Shown here piece after piece: positions 37,601-50,205 of a DNA stretch of 64,000 nt. Under the pieces are notes generated by a model. It did no database searches and had not been told where the DNA came from. It was given only the letters and a program-made list of their open reading frames with translations. The stretch is from Clytia hemisphaerica. Taxonomy: Eukaryota > Cnidaria > Hydrozoa > Leptothecata > Clytiidae. The stretch lies in assembly GCA_902728285.1 (NCBI GenBank), contig CACVBU010000050.1, positions 2,266,060 through 2,330,059 on the forward strand, written 5' to 3'. Both the position numbers and the translations under genes were made by a program. Each line of letters starts with the position of its first letter. The stretch's first letter is position 1.

Positions 37601-38163
37601 GAAAATGAAGCCAAAAAAAGATATTGCGAAATGTTGTTTGAAAAATGACGTAATTGCTGACGTCAGCAAAAACTCCAGGACAACCCAAAGACGTTTATTT
37701 TTTGCGAAATTTAATAATGAATCAAAAGATTTGATACCCTGTTTTTCGTCTAATGAAGCAATTTTAAAGTTTGATATACCAAAATTTAAGTTAAACCCTC
37801 CTTTAAACGATTTCGAAAAAAATCAAGTTAATATATTTTTTCACTTTTTTCGCAATTTTGAATCAAACAGGGGGAAGTTTTTTCAGAGACAGCCGGTAGT
37901 TCCCGTTTTCGATTAAATTGAAATCGCCTTCAAACTTCCGGAAGAAACTCTCATAATTGACAGTTTACTGTTTACTAAGCTAATTTTATGGTGAAGATTT
38001 CAAGTCATATTCTCACATTCAATTTGAAGCATAGAAAGGTATTTTATTATATTCACGAGAAATCTTCCAACTACTCGATATACTCCCGTGGTTGATGAAA
38101 ACTAATTCGAATTCCCCTTAAAAGTAAAGTTAGAGAGCATCAGCAATACCATCTTTATCATCC
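34660..38163. other. repeat-rich region with decayed coding traces
   Basis: 34870-35960 on the plus strand holds coding-like but frameshifted sequence (for example KCPQMILGAAANHSADNKET and an acidic run near 35720-35800) that I cannot assign. 37069-37324 is a direct duplication listed separately. The rest shows nothing recognisable. Confidence 0.4.
37069..37324. repeat. direct duplication, about 95 bp, 162 bp apart
   Basis: 37069-37166 and 37231-37324 both carry TGAGCTGTTA, TTTTGCCAGGGGGTTGATTC-like sequence and a long identical run through CAGTTTTAAGACAAAAAATC. The copies differ by a 10-bp indel and few substitutions. Confidence 0.8.
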
Positions 38164-38911
38164 TAAGGGCTTTTGATGCTCAAGCTAAACCGGCGTTTGC
38201 GACGACGGGGACCGTCTAGTAGACTTCTATAAGAATATTTCCAGGGTGAGTTTGATACAAATATTGTGATTTATATTCTTGCAAAAAAACCTGTATTTCT
38301 TTTTTCTATTTATTTTATATTATTTATTTTCAGGCTAACATCATTCTCGACAAGGAAAAGAAAAAACCATCCAAACCGACCAAACCGAAAACAAAAAAAC
38401 AAAAGTTCATGGAGCTGCTCCGTGACGATGAAGTTGATCATGAGAAAACTGATTTTGATAAAACATGCACTTCACCACCAAAACGATACGCTCCAAATTT
38501 TTCTAATATTTCTAGGACGCACAAGACACAACATACAACATCTAATACACTAAAACCATCCACTTCAACCCAATCAAAACCCCCGTCAATCAAAAAGCCG
38601 AAAACGAGCAAAGAATCTCCTACATCGACCACCGAAAGCGAAGACTCTGATTCCACTGAATCTGAAATTGAATTTGAAGAGGAGCACGACTTTGGAGAGT
38701 TCAAGTCATTGAGCGACAGGTCGTTAACGCTGAACTTCACCCACTTATATGAAGAATTCTATCCAAAATTTCATTCTGGGCGATACAAAAAGAAACAGGT
38801 CTGGGACATGATACAGAAAAAACTTAAGTCGACAATAAAACCTGGAAATCCAGTACCCACTGCCGCCCAGTGCAAATACAAATGGCGTGCAATGAGTAAA
38901 GCATATAACAA
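38164..38911 (+). CDS. Myb/trihelix-like DNA-binding exon of a mobile-element-like gene
   Basis: An exon opens after TTATTTTCAG at 38334 and continues open to 38911, where a GTAAAA donor follows. An upstream segment ending near 38246 (GDRLVDFYKNIS, then GTGAGT) joins it in phase. After a Lys-rich stretch and a Ser/Thr/Glu-rich linker, residues near the end (LNFTHLYEEFYPKFHSGRYK, then KKQVWDMIQKKL and CKYKWRAMSKAY) form a three-helix Myb/trihelix/MADF-like domain. It lies just before the nuclease-like gene and on the same strand, but its splice phase does not match the next exon, so I do not join them. Confidence 0.55.
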
Positions 38912-39147
38912 GTAAAATATTTATTTATATTATTTCAACTACGATCCTGGATCCTACGGTCCTGGTATTTGTGACATTTTTGTTGAGGTTTACTCTTAGC
39001 TCCGTAGAGTGTGCAAAATTTGAGGTTTACAACTAAAATTTTGCTATGATTAGGCTTTTTTTGAGGTTTACACAAACTTGAGATATCCATTTTTGAAGTA
39101 GGAGCAAAATATGAGGTTGACATAGAAGATGAAGATTTTATTTTTAG
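38912..39147. other. intron or spacer
   Basis: Contains GAGGTTTAC-type repeats also seen near 45800-46900. Ends in an acceptor-like TTTTTAG. Confidence 0.4.
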
Positions 39148-42100
39148 GGTTCAGTTGTTGCAGTTGCTGCTAGCGAGAAGTCTGATGACATTGTCTGGTT
39201 CATCAAGGTTGTTGGAAGTGCAGTAACTGATTACAATATCACTGATAACTATGGAAATACAATTCCTGCTGGTATGGAACATCTCCAGGGACATTTTCTT
39301 GAACGTGAATTTACAAAGAAAAACTGTCAGTTGTTTAAACTTTCTAAAACAATAACCTACTTTTATCGAGAGATTGTTGCCTATCCATTTGTTCCATTTC
39401 AGGAGACAAAGAAAGGCTTTCGATTGGGAAAAAAAGACTTGACAGATATCTTATTAAGATATAAAAGGTTCAGCTTCCCGAAACCACCGAAGAAGAAACG
39501 TTTGCTATGCTTGCTGAAGACAACATTGATCGCCTCGAAGAAACACTATCTGGTACGTAAGAAATCAAGCCAAATAAATACAGTAATAATCTATTCGAAT
39601 AATTAGCTGGATTAGAAGAAGGCCTAAAAAATAGTTATGGTAGACCTAACCTTTGTTAATAAACTCAATTTCAGGTGAAGGAACAACGCACAAAGTCAAT
39701 TCCATAATCATCCAGCCTGTTAACAAGAACAAAACAGTTGAGATGGTTGGTCGCAGAGGACAGTTCCCGTCACAATCAGTACACACGAAGCGAAGGTATT
39801 AACTTCATATAATTGGTCCTTGAAAAATTGCTAATTTGACAGCGAATTTCGCTTCCATTAAAACTTATTTTTAGGTGGATAATATTTTTCTCTTAATTTC
39901 TTTCAGAATTTTTCGAAATCCTCCAACGTTGGTAAAGGATTATGTCCTTGGTAAAAGGATAGGACCAGAGAAAGCCCCTGCTGTCGAGAAAGATTCGTTT
40001 GCTGACATTCTTCGAGCTGATCAAAGTCACCTTTACAACGCATGGGTCGCTTTAAGAATCAGTCAACCAATTCTGCAGCACGTACCAAGCTGGACAGGTT
40101 TCTTTATCAAGATCCGACAAGACGTTCCCATCAGTCCAAGCAGTGTTGGTTATCTTGATTGTTTGGACGCCCCCGCTACTGAAATGCCGACGATCTATCC
40201 CATGCTGGAGCGGGCTCTTCGCATCAAAGACCAACTCAAGGTCAGATTGATCGTTTGTGTTTATGATCAGGCCATCTATGCAAAAGCGTATCAGATAAAG
40301 TGTAAGGAGCCGGAGAAGTTTAAGAGCGTCTTCCTGATGATGGGCACCTTCCATATCATCATGACCCTTCTTGCCGTCATGGCTGCTCGATTCAAAGACG
40401 CTGGCCTCAAGGATTTGGTGATCCAAAGTGTTCTCATCGCTGAAGGTTCTGTTGACACCATGTTTTCCGGATCACGTACCTACAAACGAGCAGTCAGGGC
40501 GTACAAAATCCTGTACGAGTCATTTTCGCGTCTGCTTTTGGAAAAGTTTGCGATCAAGTATCCAGCAACTGTCAAGGTATTACATGATAACATTGGACCC
40601 GCTGCCCTTGACGACTTCAATGGTGTGGTGACGTCAAAAGAAATGCAACAGTATTCCAATGACCTGACTTTGTTGAGCCTAGCAGAACAAGGAAAACTTG
40701 AAAAGTTTTGGTTGTCATTTCTGGACATGTGTGAGCTTCTTTTCGACATTATCTTTGCAACTCGCAGTGGTCATTGGGCATTATACTTGATTTCGATACG
40801 ACAATCTCTACCTTGGTTTTTCGCCTACGATCGACAGAACTACTCTCGATATTTGACAGCCCACTACCGAGAACTAGTCCATCTTGAAAGCAACTTTCCT
40901 GATGTGTACGTAGATTTTGAAGGTGGTAACTTCTCCGTTCAACTATCACCTGACAACCTCTTCGGAAGAATGGAAGCTGACAAAGTGATTGAAACAACAA
41001 TCAACAAGGACACAAAGACACCAGGTGGAACAACAGGTACTTAAGCTTACATAATTGTTATCAGTCAAACTTCGTTTATCATTATCTTCTTAAATAATCT
41101 GCGAACTTTAAATAGTTAAGTCACATCTTTTGAGACAACAGTAATGTGATTTTAATTCTACTACTTTAGCTTTTGTTATTTCCTTTAAGGGTTCAGCACA
41201 AACCACGGAGCCGTTCAAAGATGGGTACTTACCGCAGCGTACAGAGCCGAAGTCCGCAAACACATGCAAGAATTTCTCTCTATGTCAAAGGATTCGAAGC
41301 ATCCCGATTTAAGCCCTGCACGAATTAGACGTGACCAAAAGGATGTCAAGACTGTTAAAGACACGGTCGACTCCATGTTTGTGAATCCTTTCGATGAAGT
41401 GGATTTGATAAGCATTACATCAGGTGTTGCACCAACAACAGAAGTCTGTGACCAACTAATGGATGCAGAGGTGTTAGGTGAAAACGCACTCGTGAAGTTT
41501 CAGCAAGAAAAGTTGGAAAGCAATGAAGTTGACTTCTTTGCTACCTTGACGAAACTAAACCTGGGCACCTTTACAAAGCTGCTGAAGAAAACTGTCAAAA
41601 TGATGAATGGCAAAGAAGCTCAGTTTTCAGCACAGAGCAACATATTTGGGAAGATAGCCCTGATCCAACAGTTTCGCACCCTCAATCTTCGAGAGGTTTT
41701 CTGTTTTCCTCTTGGTCCCGTTCCATGGTCCTTGGCTGAGAGTAGCGGAGCACTAAACAAAACAACAAAGTCATCACTGATGCGCCATTTGGAAAAAGAC
41801 GTCTCTCTTCAACAAAATGTCAAAAAACCGTTTGCTGCAGTTATCGATGGTATGGCATTGGCGAGGAAGACTAAACCAACTGGACACACCTATGACAGCT
41901 ACGCCGACCATTTATTAACAACCGCAATCGCAACATCGGCAAATGCTTCCAGAATCGATATCGTCTTCGATGTTTATCGTGAGCAATCCATTAAAAATGC
42001 AGAACGAGTAAACCATGAGTCTGGTAAATTAGAGGTCAAGAGGATCATTGGTTGTCAAAAGGTGAAGCAATTCTCGTCACTTCTTTCAAACGGAGCAAAT

Positions 42101-43187
42101 AAGATGACCCTCATTCGGTTTCTTGCTTCGAGATGGCAAAAGAAACACACTTGCATTGGGAACACTTAAGTTTATGTGGCATATGAAAAAATCTGTGTTA
42201 AACTCGGTGGTACTGAAGACCCAACATTAGCTTGCAACCACGAGGAGGTAGACACGCGCCTGGTCTTTCACACGAAACAAATATCAAAAAGATCTTCCAA
42301 GAAAATAGTCATCCATACACCTGATACTGATGTTCTATTAATTGCTCTTGGTCTTGCAACTGGAATTGAAGCTGAGATTCACATGAAAACTGGCGTCAAA
42401 AGTAAAACCAGGATAATCAGTCTAAAAGGTATCAAGGAATCTCTTAAGACAAGATACGACGTCAAAGACGTAGAAAGGGTTTCGAGAGCACTCCTAGGTC
42501 TTCATGGATTTATTACTGGGTGCGATACGATCAGCTCCTTTGCTGGCAAGGGCAAAGTGAAACCTTTAAAAACGATGATGAATGACGATCAATACATCAA
42601 CCTATTTGCTACTTTTGGAGATGCACCAGAGTTAACCGAAGCACAGTTCAATACCATCCAAAGTTTTGTTTGCGATATGTATGGCCACAAAGACATGAAC
42701 ACAAACAACGTTCGTTACAAAATGTACGCTGCAAAACATGGTCATCTCGACCCCAAAATGATCCCACCATGCGCTGACAGCCTAAGGCAACACAGTCTAC
42801 GTGCTTGCTATCAAGTTTACATATGGAGAAACTCGTTGCAAAGTCATATCATCCCATCGCCTGTTGATTTTGGTTGGGACCAGAATGACGAAGGTGATCT
42901 CACTATTTCGTGGAACAAGGTGAACCCGGCCGGCTCCAGATGAAATTCTGGAAATGATGTTTTGCACGTGTTTAAAGAAGTGTGTCCGTGGATCGTGCCC
43001 TTGTGTGGATAACTCCCTCAAATGTACAGATGCTTGCACCAACCATGAATGTGACAACTTCCAATCGAATGAGGAACCAGCAGAAGAATATGAAATTGAT
43101 TACGAGGACGATAATGATGAATGTGGGTATGAAACTGATGAGAGTGACGATGAGGAAAGTGACAGGAGGAAAGATCTCTTTTGTTGA
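39148..43187 (+). pseudogene. multi-copy family gene with PIN/FEN1-like nuclease motifs and CXC (tesmin/TSO1-like) domain
   Basis: Exons 39148-39552, 39675-39795, 39907-41036 and 41190-43187, all with GT/AG borders in phase. The middle exon encodes the conserved region VYDQAIYAKAYQIKC, GLKDLVIQSVLIAEGSVDTM and ATRSGHWALYLISIRQSLPW. The last exon carries AAVIDGMALA (about 41845), IDIVFDVYREQSIKNAER (about 41957), HEEVDTRLVFH (about 42240), IHTPDTDVLLIALG (about 42314) and LHGFITGCDTISSFAGKGK (about 42500). The spaced acidic motifs are those of PIN/FEN1-like nucleases. A cysteine-rich CXC domain ends it (FCTCLKKCVRGSCPC, LKCTDACTNHEC), then an acidic tail. Defects: a frameshift near 39465, one in-frame TAA at 42167-42169, and a frameshift near 42930. 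I recall this family as multi-copy and unnamed in cnidarian and fish genomes. Confidence 0.65.
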
Positions 43188-44476
43188 AATTGTGCTGGTA
43201 ACCAATTTTTATTTTATTTGCTAATTATACTAGTGCTAGAAACTATTTTTACGATATTTTAATAACATTTTAATCATTCAAATTGGTCTCAAACCAGCTC
43301 AAACACTTAATATGACCAAATCGGTGAAAGGAAAGTTGTCGGCCATTTTCGGCCTCTCGGGGCCAGTTGAAGGTCCCCGAGGCCCCTTTAATTTTTTTTC
43401 ACTTTTTATGATTCCATTCTATTGAAATGAAGTCCTTCTCAAAATTTGAAGCTAATAAATCAATTGCATCGAGTCTTTGTCAGATTTTACCAAAAGTAGC
43501 GAAAAAAGCAAATTTTTGAAATTTCTAGTTCTATCTTCCCCGCCCTACTTTTTTGAGAGGCCAACTTGTCATCTTGTACATTATTTTATGTTTTAGTACC
43601 CTATTGTGAACTTTTTTAAAGTATTTTCAGTATCATTCATTAATTTTATATGGCTATACCCCCCAAGCATCGATCAAGACACAAAAATTTCATTTTCTGA
43701 CCCAAGTCGGCCTTCTGGGGCCAGCCATAGGTCCTGAAAGTCCAATTTTGAGAAAAATATTTTAAATTCTGATTTTACTTACCAAAATGAAGTTCTCCTC
43801 CAAATTTGAAGTAAAGAAAACAATTTTATCAAAAGTTATGGCCTAAACAAGTTTGCCCGACCCCCAAAAACCATTAAAATTTTACAACATTTTTTGACCA
43901 ACGAACCCTACATTTGGCCCTGAAAATCATATTAAGCTTCCGATTTGACCAGTCCGCCCGACTAATTCCTAGGCTGCTGGCATCCACTAACGGATTCGTG
44001 CTCCTTATAGAGGATGCTTAATAAGCTATATTTCCTTTGTCCAGAGATTTGCCGCCTTTAGCCGATATACGGCTAAAGACATTTTTAGCTGGCGAGTGTC
44101 TACAAATATAACATTACGTAATGTTTAAATTTTCTGTGAGGCACCAAATCATAGATTGGAAAATATATTTGGATTTTGAAAAAAAAGTAGACGGAAGGAA
44201 GATTGCTTGTTTTTCTTCCTCCTTTCTTGTTTAATGTGGAGATTTTGTAAAAGATGAGAAATTTGATTTATTGAATTTAAGTGCCTTGATGTATCTTCTG
44301 TGTGCACCAACAAAATTTTGCTTCGTAAAACTACATTTTGATGCTTTAATTTGGACTTGCATGAGTGTATAATTTTTTTACCACACTGGGATTCGTTGAT
44401 CACTTTGGCTCCAGATAATTGTTTTGTCAGTTCTACAGATATGTTGCAGATTATCTCAAGGTATTCTAGTTATATA
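43188..44476. other. non-coding stretch with a 360-bp tandem duplication
   Basis: CGGCCTCTCGGGGCCAG at 43350 recurs as CGGCCTTCTGGGGCCAG at 43708, and AAATGAAGT with its context at 43425 recurs at 43785. Two diverged units of about 360 bp are therefore present. No gene is seen. Confidence 0.5.
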
Positions 44477-44898
44477 TATATGGTGAAGATCAGAGATCTG
44501 ACCTCAAGGAGAGAAAGTGTTGAAAATACGAAATAAAATAAAGATGAAACATAAAAAGGCACTAATATTTTTATAATTATACGTTTTTTTTCCATTTTTT
44601 TGAATTTTTCTAAATATATAAATCAAACCAATCAAACATCCTGTCAAGAAATGAGAATTTTATGCGAAAAAGAACCAACAAACCAATAGACATAAAGTTT
44701 AAAAAGCCAAGCAGAAAAACACAAACACCAAAACCCACTCAAAAACCCAACCAATGCAATCTGGAGTCCCTGACTTGCGACAGGTGCAGCGGCTTTAAAC
44801 ATGTTTTATGGACGTCCAACACTCAGCCTCCCCCAGATTGCATAACCCTGAACCGACCCGCAGTCCAAACAAACTAACAAACATAGAAAAATAAACAA
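44477..44898. repeat. dispersed repeat, copy B (422 bp)
   Basis: Same orientation as and nearly identical to 11467-11903, with one internal deletion and scattered substitutions. Confidence 0.8.
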
Positions 44899-45960
44899 TA
44901 TATAGTACATTTTGGGAGTCATATTGAATATTTCTGACATTACTTCTTTATGATTCTACAAAAGGGAGTGTTGTTGTTCCTTCAACAAGGGCCTTTAAAT
45001 GTTAAAACAATCAAAGAACTTTTCTTCAGCTTTGGCATTTCACTTTTTAATACTGTGAGGGCTTTGTATCTTTTCAGGTACTTAGCTCCAATTTCTTGAA
45101 GAGATTGGAGTGTTTCTGGTTGTTTTCTTTCACTTTTGTGTTCATATTTGTATTTTTTGAGCTTCGACCGAAGAGCTGATGGAAAAGTTTTGATAAATTT
45201 ACAGACCAGATATCTTATAAAAGCAAAAGTCAAAAATAAATCTACAGACTGTACATAATGCGCGCATCATATTGTTTTTTATCTTTTTTCTGTTTTGTTT
45301 TTCTGGTCTGGGATTCGAATTTCAAATGTAAACATTCCATTGAAAACGTTCGAAACGATCGTTTTTGCGCGCACATCAATGTCAATCAAATTACTCGCCA
45401 AGATTTCCTTTGCGAACCGGAAAGCGGTTGGTAGATCATTAAGCAGACCTATACTACCTGTGGTTTTGTAGAGGTCTGCGATTCAGACTAACTAATTCCA
45501 TAACTAGGATGCCTAAGGATACCAAAAAACCACCTTAGGCTTACTCCCTCTCCGGAGCCCAAAACCGACTATATACTATATGGATCGAATTAAAACAACT
45601 TAAAAATCTGTACTGTAGCAATATTTCATTTAGTGTTTTTTGGATATTTCCAGATAGTATTTATGCTTTTTAGTCTTTGATTTGTTTTAGCTCATACTAC
45701 ATTTTGTTTATTTTGGATAATTTTCCGCATTTTTTCGATAGTAGTGAAAATATTTGTTGCCAGTTTAAGGACATCAGACGCTGCTAAGCTATTTGTTACT
45801 GATTTTGTCAACCTCAAAAACGTTATGGTGACTAGTCTTAAAAGTTTAATTCCTAAGTTCAATAGTTTTTACTAGCATAAGTTTTCAAGTTCATTTTGTA
45901 CTTGCACTCTGTTCCTAAGTATGTTATTTGATAATATTTTGCTAGTGCATTTTCATTATA
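44899..45960. other. non-coding stretch
   Basis: Short frames on the minus strand (44982-45233) are Lys-rich without a family signature. Nothing is recognised. Confidence 0.4.
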
Positions 45961-46499
45961 CAGTTGACGCTCTCTAATTCGATTTTCAAGGGGAATCGGA
46001 TTTTCATCGAATACGGGAGCGTATCGAATAGTAGGAAGTCTCCCTAATCCGATAAACACGAGGTAAATATAGAATTATAGAGCTGAGAAAGAAAAATATA
46101 AGCGAGACTCGATTGGTTTGAACGCGAATCAGGACAAATGTCTAAATTCTCGCTGAAAACCTAAGTTCTTCGGAAGAAAACTTTCGATGTTTGCCTGTTT
46201 TGAAAAGTTTTGAGGAATCGAATTTCGAAATTATAATTCAAACGCAAAAAAATCGAAAATTTGAATTTCGAACTCCGTCCTAAAGGCCTTTTTACACGCT
46301 AGAAATCGAATAAGAGAGCGAAAAACCTTCAAGGGACTTCAAATTTTCATCGAAAACGGGAGCTTATCGAATAATAGAATGTCGAATAGTAGAGCGTAGT
46401 TTATGAGAGTTTCTTAAGGAAATTTGACGGTGACTTTCAATTTGATCGAAAACGGGAGCTTATCGAATAGTAGAACGTCGAATTAGAGAGCGTCTACTG
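45961..46499. mobile_element. pogo/Tigger-like MITE with TA target duplication (539 bp)
   Basis: The left terminus CAGTTGACGCTCTCTAATTC and the right terminus GAATTAGAGAGCGTCTACTG are inverted 20-mers with one mismatch, flanked by TA (45959-45960 and 46500-46501). Subterminal TCGAATAGTAGAACGTCGAA-type motifs repeat several times at each end. The CAGTTGACNCTC start is typical of pogo/Tigger elements. No transposase is present. Confidence 0.8.
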
Positions 46500-49400
46500 T
46501 ATATGTCATTGTTGTGGTGGAATACTTGATCATTTTTAGGTTATTTTGAGGATGTCAACCTCAAAAATGTTTTGTTAACATTTAATTATATCTTATTATT
46601 AGTTAAAGAATCTTTCTGTGCAATATGAAAACCAATTATCATCGATTTTTAATTATTTTTGCCCTCATGAGATGTTTTCTGATTTTAGAGCAATGTCAAC
46701 CTCAAAATTGGCTTCTTTAACCTGCTACGCAGATTTGTAACCCTTGGAAATTACATTGCAAACATTACATAACACCTTTCGGCGGCTTATTTTCAGCATT
46801 TTCCACTTTCTTTTGTTAAGTCCTATTTTTGAGGGTGACATTTTCTGAAAAGAGTCATTTTTGCCCTGTAAACCTCAAATATGGCTCATTTAACAAAAAT
46901 AGTTATATTGACGGGTTCCCAGTCACGAGCCCTACAGCCTCCTAAAATATCAAGTCGAAAGAAGCGGTAGAAAAAAAGATATTGGCAAAACTTGAAATTT
47001 GACAATTTTTTTGAATTAAAAAAAATGTCACACTATTTTTGACCAGGATCCAAGGTATTTTTTATGATTTAGCGGTTAATGACGGTTAATGACGAAAACT
47101 GACCAAAAGTGACGGTCACATCACCGTCGCGTGCTCAGAAAAAAAAATATTGCCCTAATTTTTGTTTTGTAATTTAGGCAGTGGATATCTGAACAAGAGA
47201 AAGTTTTTATTTAGACAATTGATTTTGACTTTCTGTTTTCTTTTTTTTTTTAGCATCGGACTCTGCAAAGTGACAAAGGCAAACATGACATTATTTTAAA
47301 CTGTTCAATTTCTAGGTGAGTTACATTCCAGTTGAAAAATTTAGTTTTTCTTGTTCAGATTTTGAAACCCCTTCAATCCTTCTCGTTGAAAATATTATAA
47401 AAGGCCTCACCAACTTGCAGTTGTTAATTTAAGAAAGATTCACAGGAATGGTTATTCACTAAGATTTACAGTAATGCCCGACATTGATGATATGGATGAA
47501 TTGCAAAAAAAATAGTACTATGTCTTTTCTGCAACTGTCAAATTTGGCTATTTTTAGATCTACTCGTTGAAGATGACATTTTGAATTTCATAATTTTGTG
47601 TTGAGCACTGCTTTTGGAGTTTGGAAGCTTATTGGAGGGTGGCGCTTATATCAAAGTTCATATTTTTAGATGCAGCGCTTATAAGTTTAATGGAAGAAAT
47701 GCGGTAATGATAGATCGCATCATCAGTACATACAAGAATGGTAAAAATCACAAATTTTCATCTAAAATGTTGAAAAATTGCTTAATTATCTACTTTTTAT
47801 CTCTTTTTTATTTAGTTTTTGGACTCTAGTTGGTATCAGCAAACAAGAACATAATTTGAAATTGCCCAATTTTTAGGTGAGTTACATTCCAGAGGAAAAG
47901 TTAAGGTTCTGTGTTCAGATTAATACCCCTCTTAGCACCATCATAGAAATAATCAAAAATGGTACAATTAATTGATGAAAGTTTTTGTGTTCACTGATTT
48001 TCGAGTATGCTTTTCAGGTTCTGACCTGGGAAATTTTTGTGCCGAAAATGGCTTAAAAACAATAGAATGGCCTTTAAATGCCTTCAATTTTGGGATTTTT
48101 ACTTAAAATTGTAAGTAACAGAATACTTGTTACAAACAGAATACCTGTTATAATCGGCAAACATGGGTTTTTCGAATATATTCAGCAAAAAATAAAAACT
48201 ATTTTATGATGAAATAAAGTCTCCTTATTTTTACCTTCATAAAATATTGGGAGCCACGGTAGGAAAAACTGAAGGGAGAATTTTCAATTTAGGCATGGGG
48301 GGGTCAGTCCCTGAAAGTATGCTACTGGATTTCATCATCATTTTTCAGCGAATCTTTGATAATTACTCCAAGACGTAGGGCCTTCACACCCTCTGGGCTT
48401 CTTGTTGGTCTATAAATACATGTAAAATTAGTCTCATTGAAAGGTTTGAAAATTCTTATAACAAAATTAAATAAGGTTTTTTGCTAAAGACAATGACATA
48501 AACTTCAGCCCAGACACAAATCTATTGGACGTCAGGATTTAAAGCTATACTGTCATCACCTGAAAAGGGGGACAACTAACCAATCGAGCTGACCTTCAAA
48601 TCCGGGATATCTTAGAATATCAAAATTATTTTAGGCCGATAGTAAACCAACAAACCAATTTACACGGTAAAGAATCCCATATGGCGTTTGCACAATTTGT
48701 GACATGTGACAGTGATTGGGGAAAAGCTCTGGATTGCAGTACTGGTGGTACTCACAGTTTATGCGGAGCCCATTTATTCATTTTGGTTGAGTCAAAATTC
48801 TAAGAGTGCATTAGAAGGATCGAAGTCACTTAAAAGGCCAACATTAACATACATTTACTCGTTAGCCATTTGTCGGCACTACTCATTCAAAACCTTTGAA
48901 CCATTTCAGCCATTCGTAGCACAAATAACAGATACCAACTCTTTTAGAATGACTGATAACTGGGAAACGGATAAAATAATTGGGAAGTATTTAGAAGGAT
49001 AGTAAGATAGTTTAAGATGTTTGACATGTATATTCAATTTATGGATCTGAATCTTCACCCCTGTCCGAAAAAACATGATTTCTATCAGAAGCAAACTCTG
49101 ACTTCATTCATTTCTTGTTTAAAGCAACCAGCCCCGGCGATGATAGACCATGACCCTTCTGGACAAAGTTCAATGGATCGAGCACCTAAATGACGAGGAG
49201 TCGAATGACAGATAGACTTGCCCGAATGAATCTTGGCGAATTTGAAAAAATACTATCAGAAACATTTGAGCGACAAAATCAAAAAAGGGAAGATCCTAGA
49301 ATTTTTGCCTGTTCCAAAGAACGTCCCCGAACCACTAAAGATAAATCTGTACATGGGATTTTGTGGGATAGTCTGTGATCAAAGCTCATATGGATCCCTC

Positions 49401-49739
49401 TTCCCATGGAATGTCAAGCACTCTGTCAGAGCCATCTTGGGGCCAGTGACACACTTGTGGGATTTTATACTTAACGTTAAATTCTCAGCAAAAAAACTCC
49501 AAGCAGCAAACTACTTGCTTTTAAGCTTTTTGTAGGTCGTGTGGTAGAATATTTATAGACTACTGTGATGAAAAGAATTTTCAAAAAACACCCCTTATTT
49601 TGGTGTTTACTCAAAATGAAGAAGAAGCATTTTGGTAAAATGACGCGCACCAGGATAAACCTGAAAAGTGACACATAGTGACTGATTTTCAACTGTAATA
49701 AATTTCAAAATATCAATTTCATTTGTGAATTTTTTAATG
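46500..49739. other. repeat-derived non-coding region
   Basis: GTCAACCTCAAAAATG-type motifs recur at 45808, 46552, 46693 and 46882. AGGTGAGTTACATTCCAG occurs at 47314 and 47874 with similar flanks, a duplication about 560 bp apart. Frames at 48706-49535 (plus strand) show a few protein-like stretches that break frame and match nothing I know. Confidence 0.4.
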
Positions 49740-49950
49740 GTAACGGTGCGCAGCGCAACGGATTCAAATTTGTATCATTATTAAAGCTATTTGAAGGCCT
49801 AATTGTAGCATTAGTGAAAAAATCGTCACAAGATAGAAAAAGTTTTTGAAAAAAGGAAAAAATACCCTAGATATTTACCAAAAGAACAAGTGTGCTAAGT
49901 TTCAGTCGAATCCGACCATATTTTTTAGAAGAATAACACTAAACACTCTT
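49740..49950. repeat. solo, diverged unit of the 156-bp repeat
   Basis: AATACCCTAGATATTTACCA, AACAAGTGTGCTAAGTTTCA and CGAATCCGACCAT follow the order of the array at 56507-57295, with about 20-25% difference by eye. Confidence 0.6.
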
Positions 49951-50205
49951 CTATACACTTTTTGTTATTATTATAGTTATCAATGAAATATTTCCTGCTT
50001 TTAAAAGCATGTTACGCCGAATAGCACTTAATATTTGCTCCGAGTTGCTCTTATAGATGGGTAATGCACGAAGGGTCAAGAAAAAACCTTTGTAAAAAGC
50101 AACTAAATCCTCAATGCAAAATAAACAGCTATTTTAGATTCAAAAACGAAAAGTAATTTTGTCCAAATATAACAAACCAAGCGGAGCCACTGATTCAAAC
50201 CTCTT

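Noticed and set aside
40052-41000. Minus-strand frames of 83-124 codons
   Set aside because: Antisense shadows of the nuclease-like gene's largest conserved exon.
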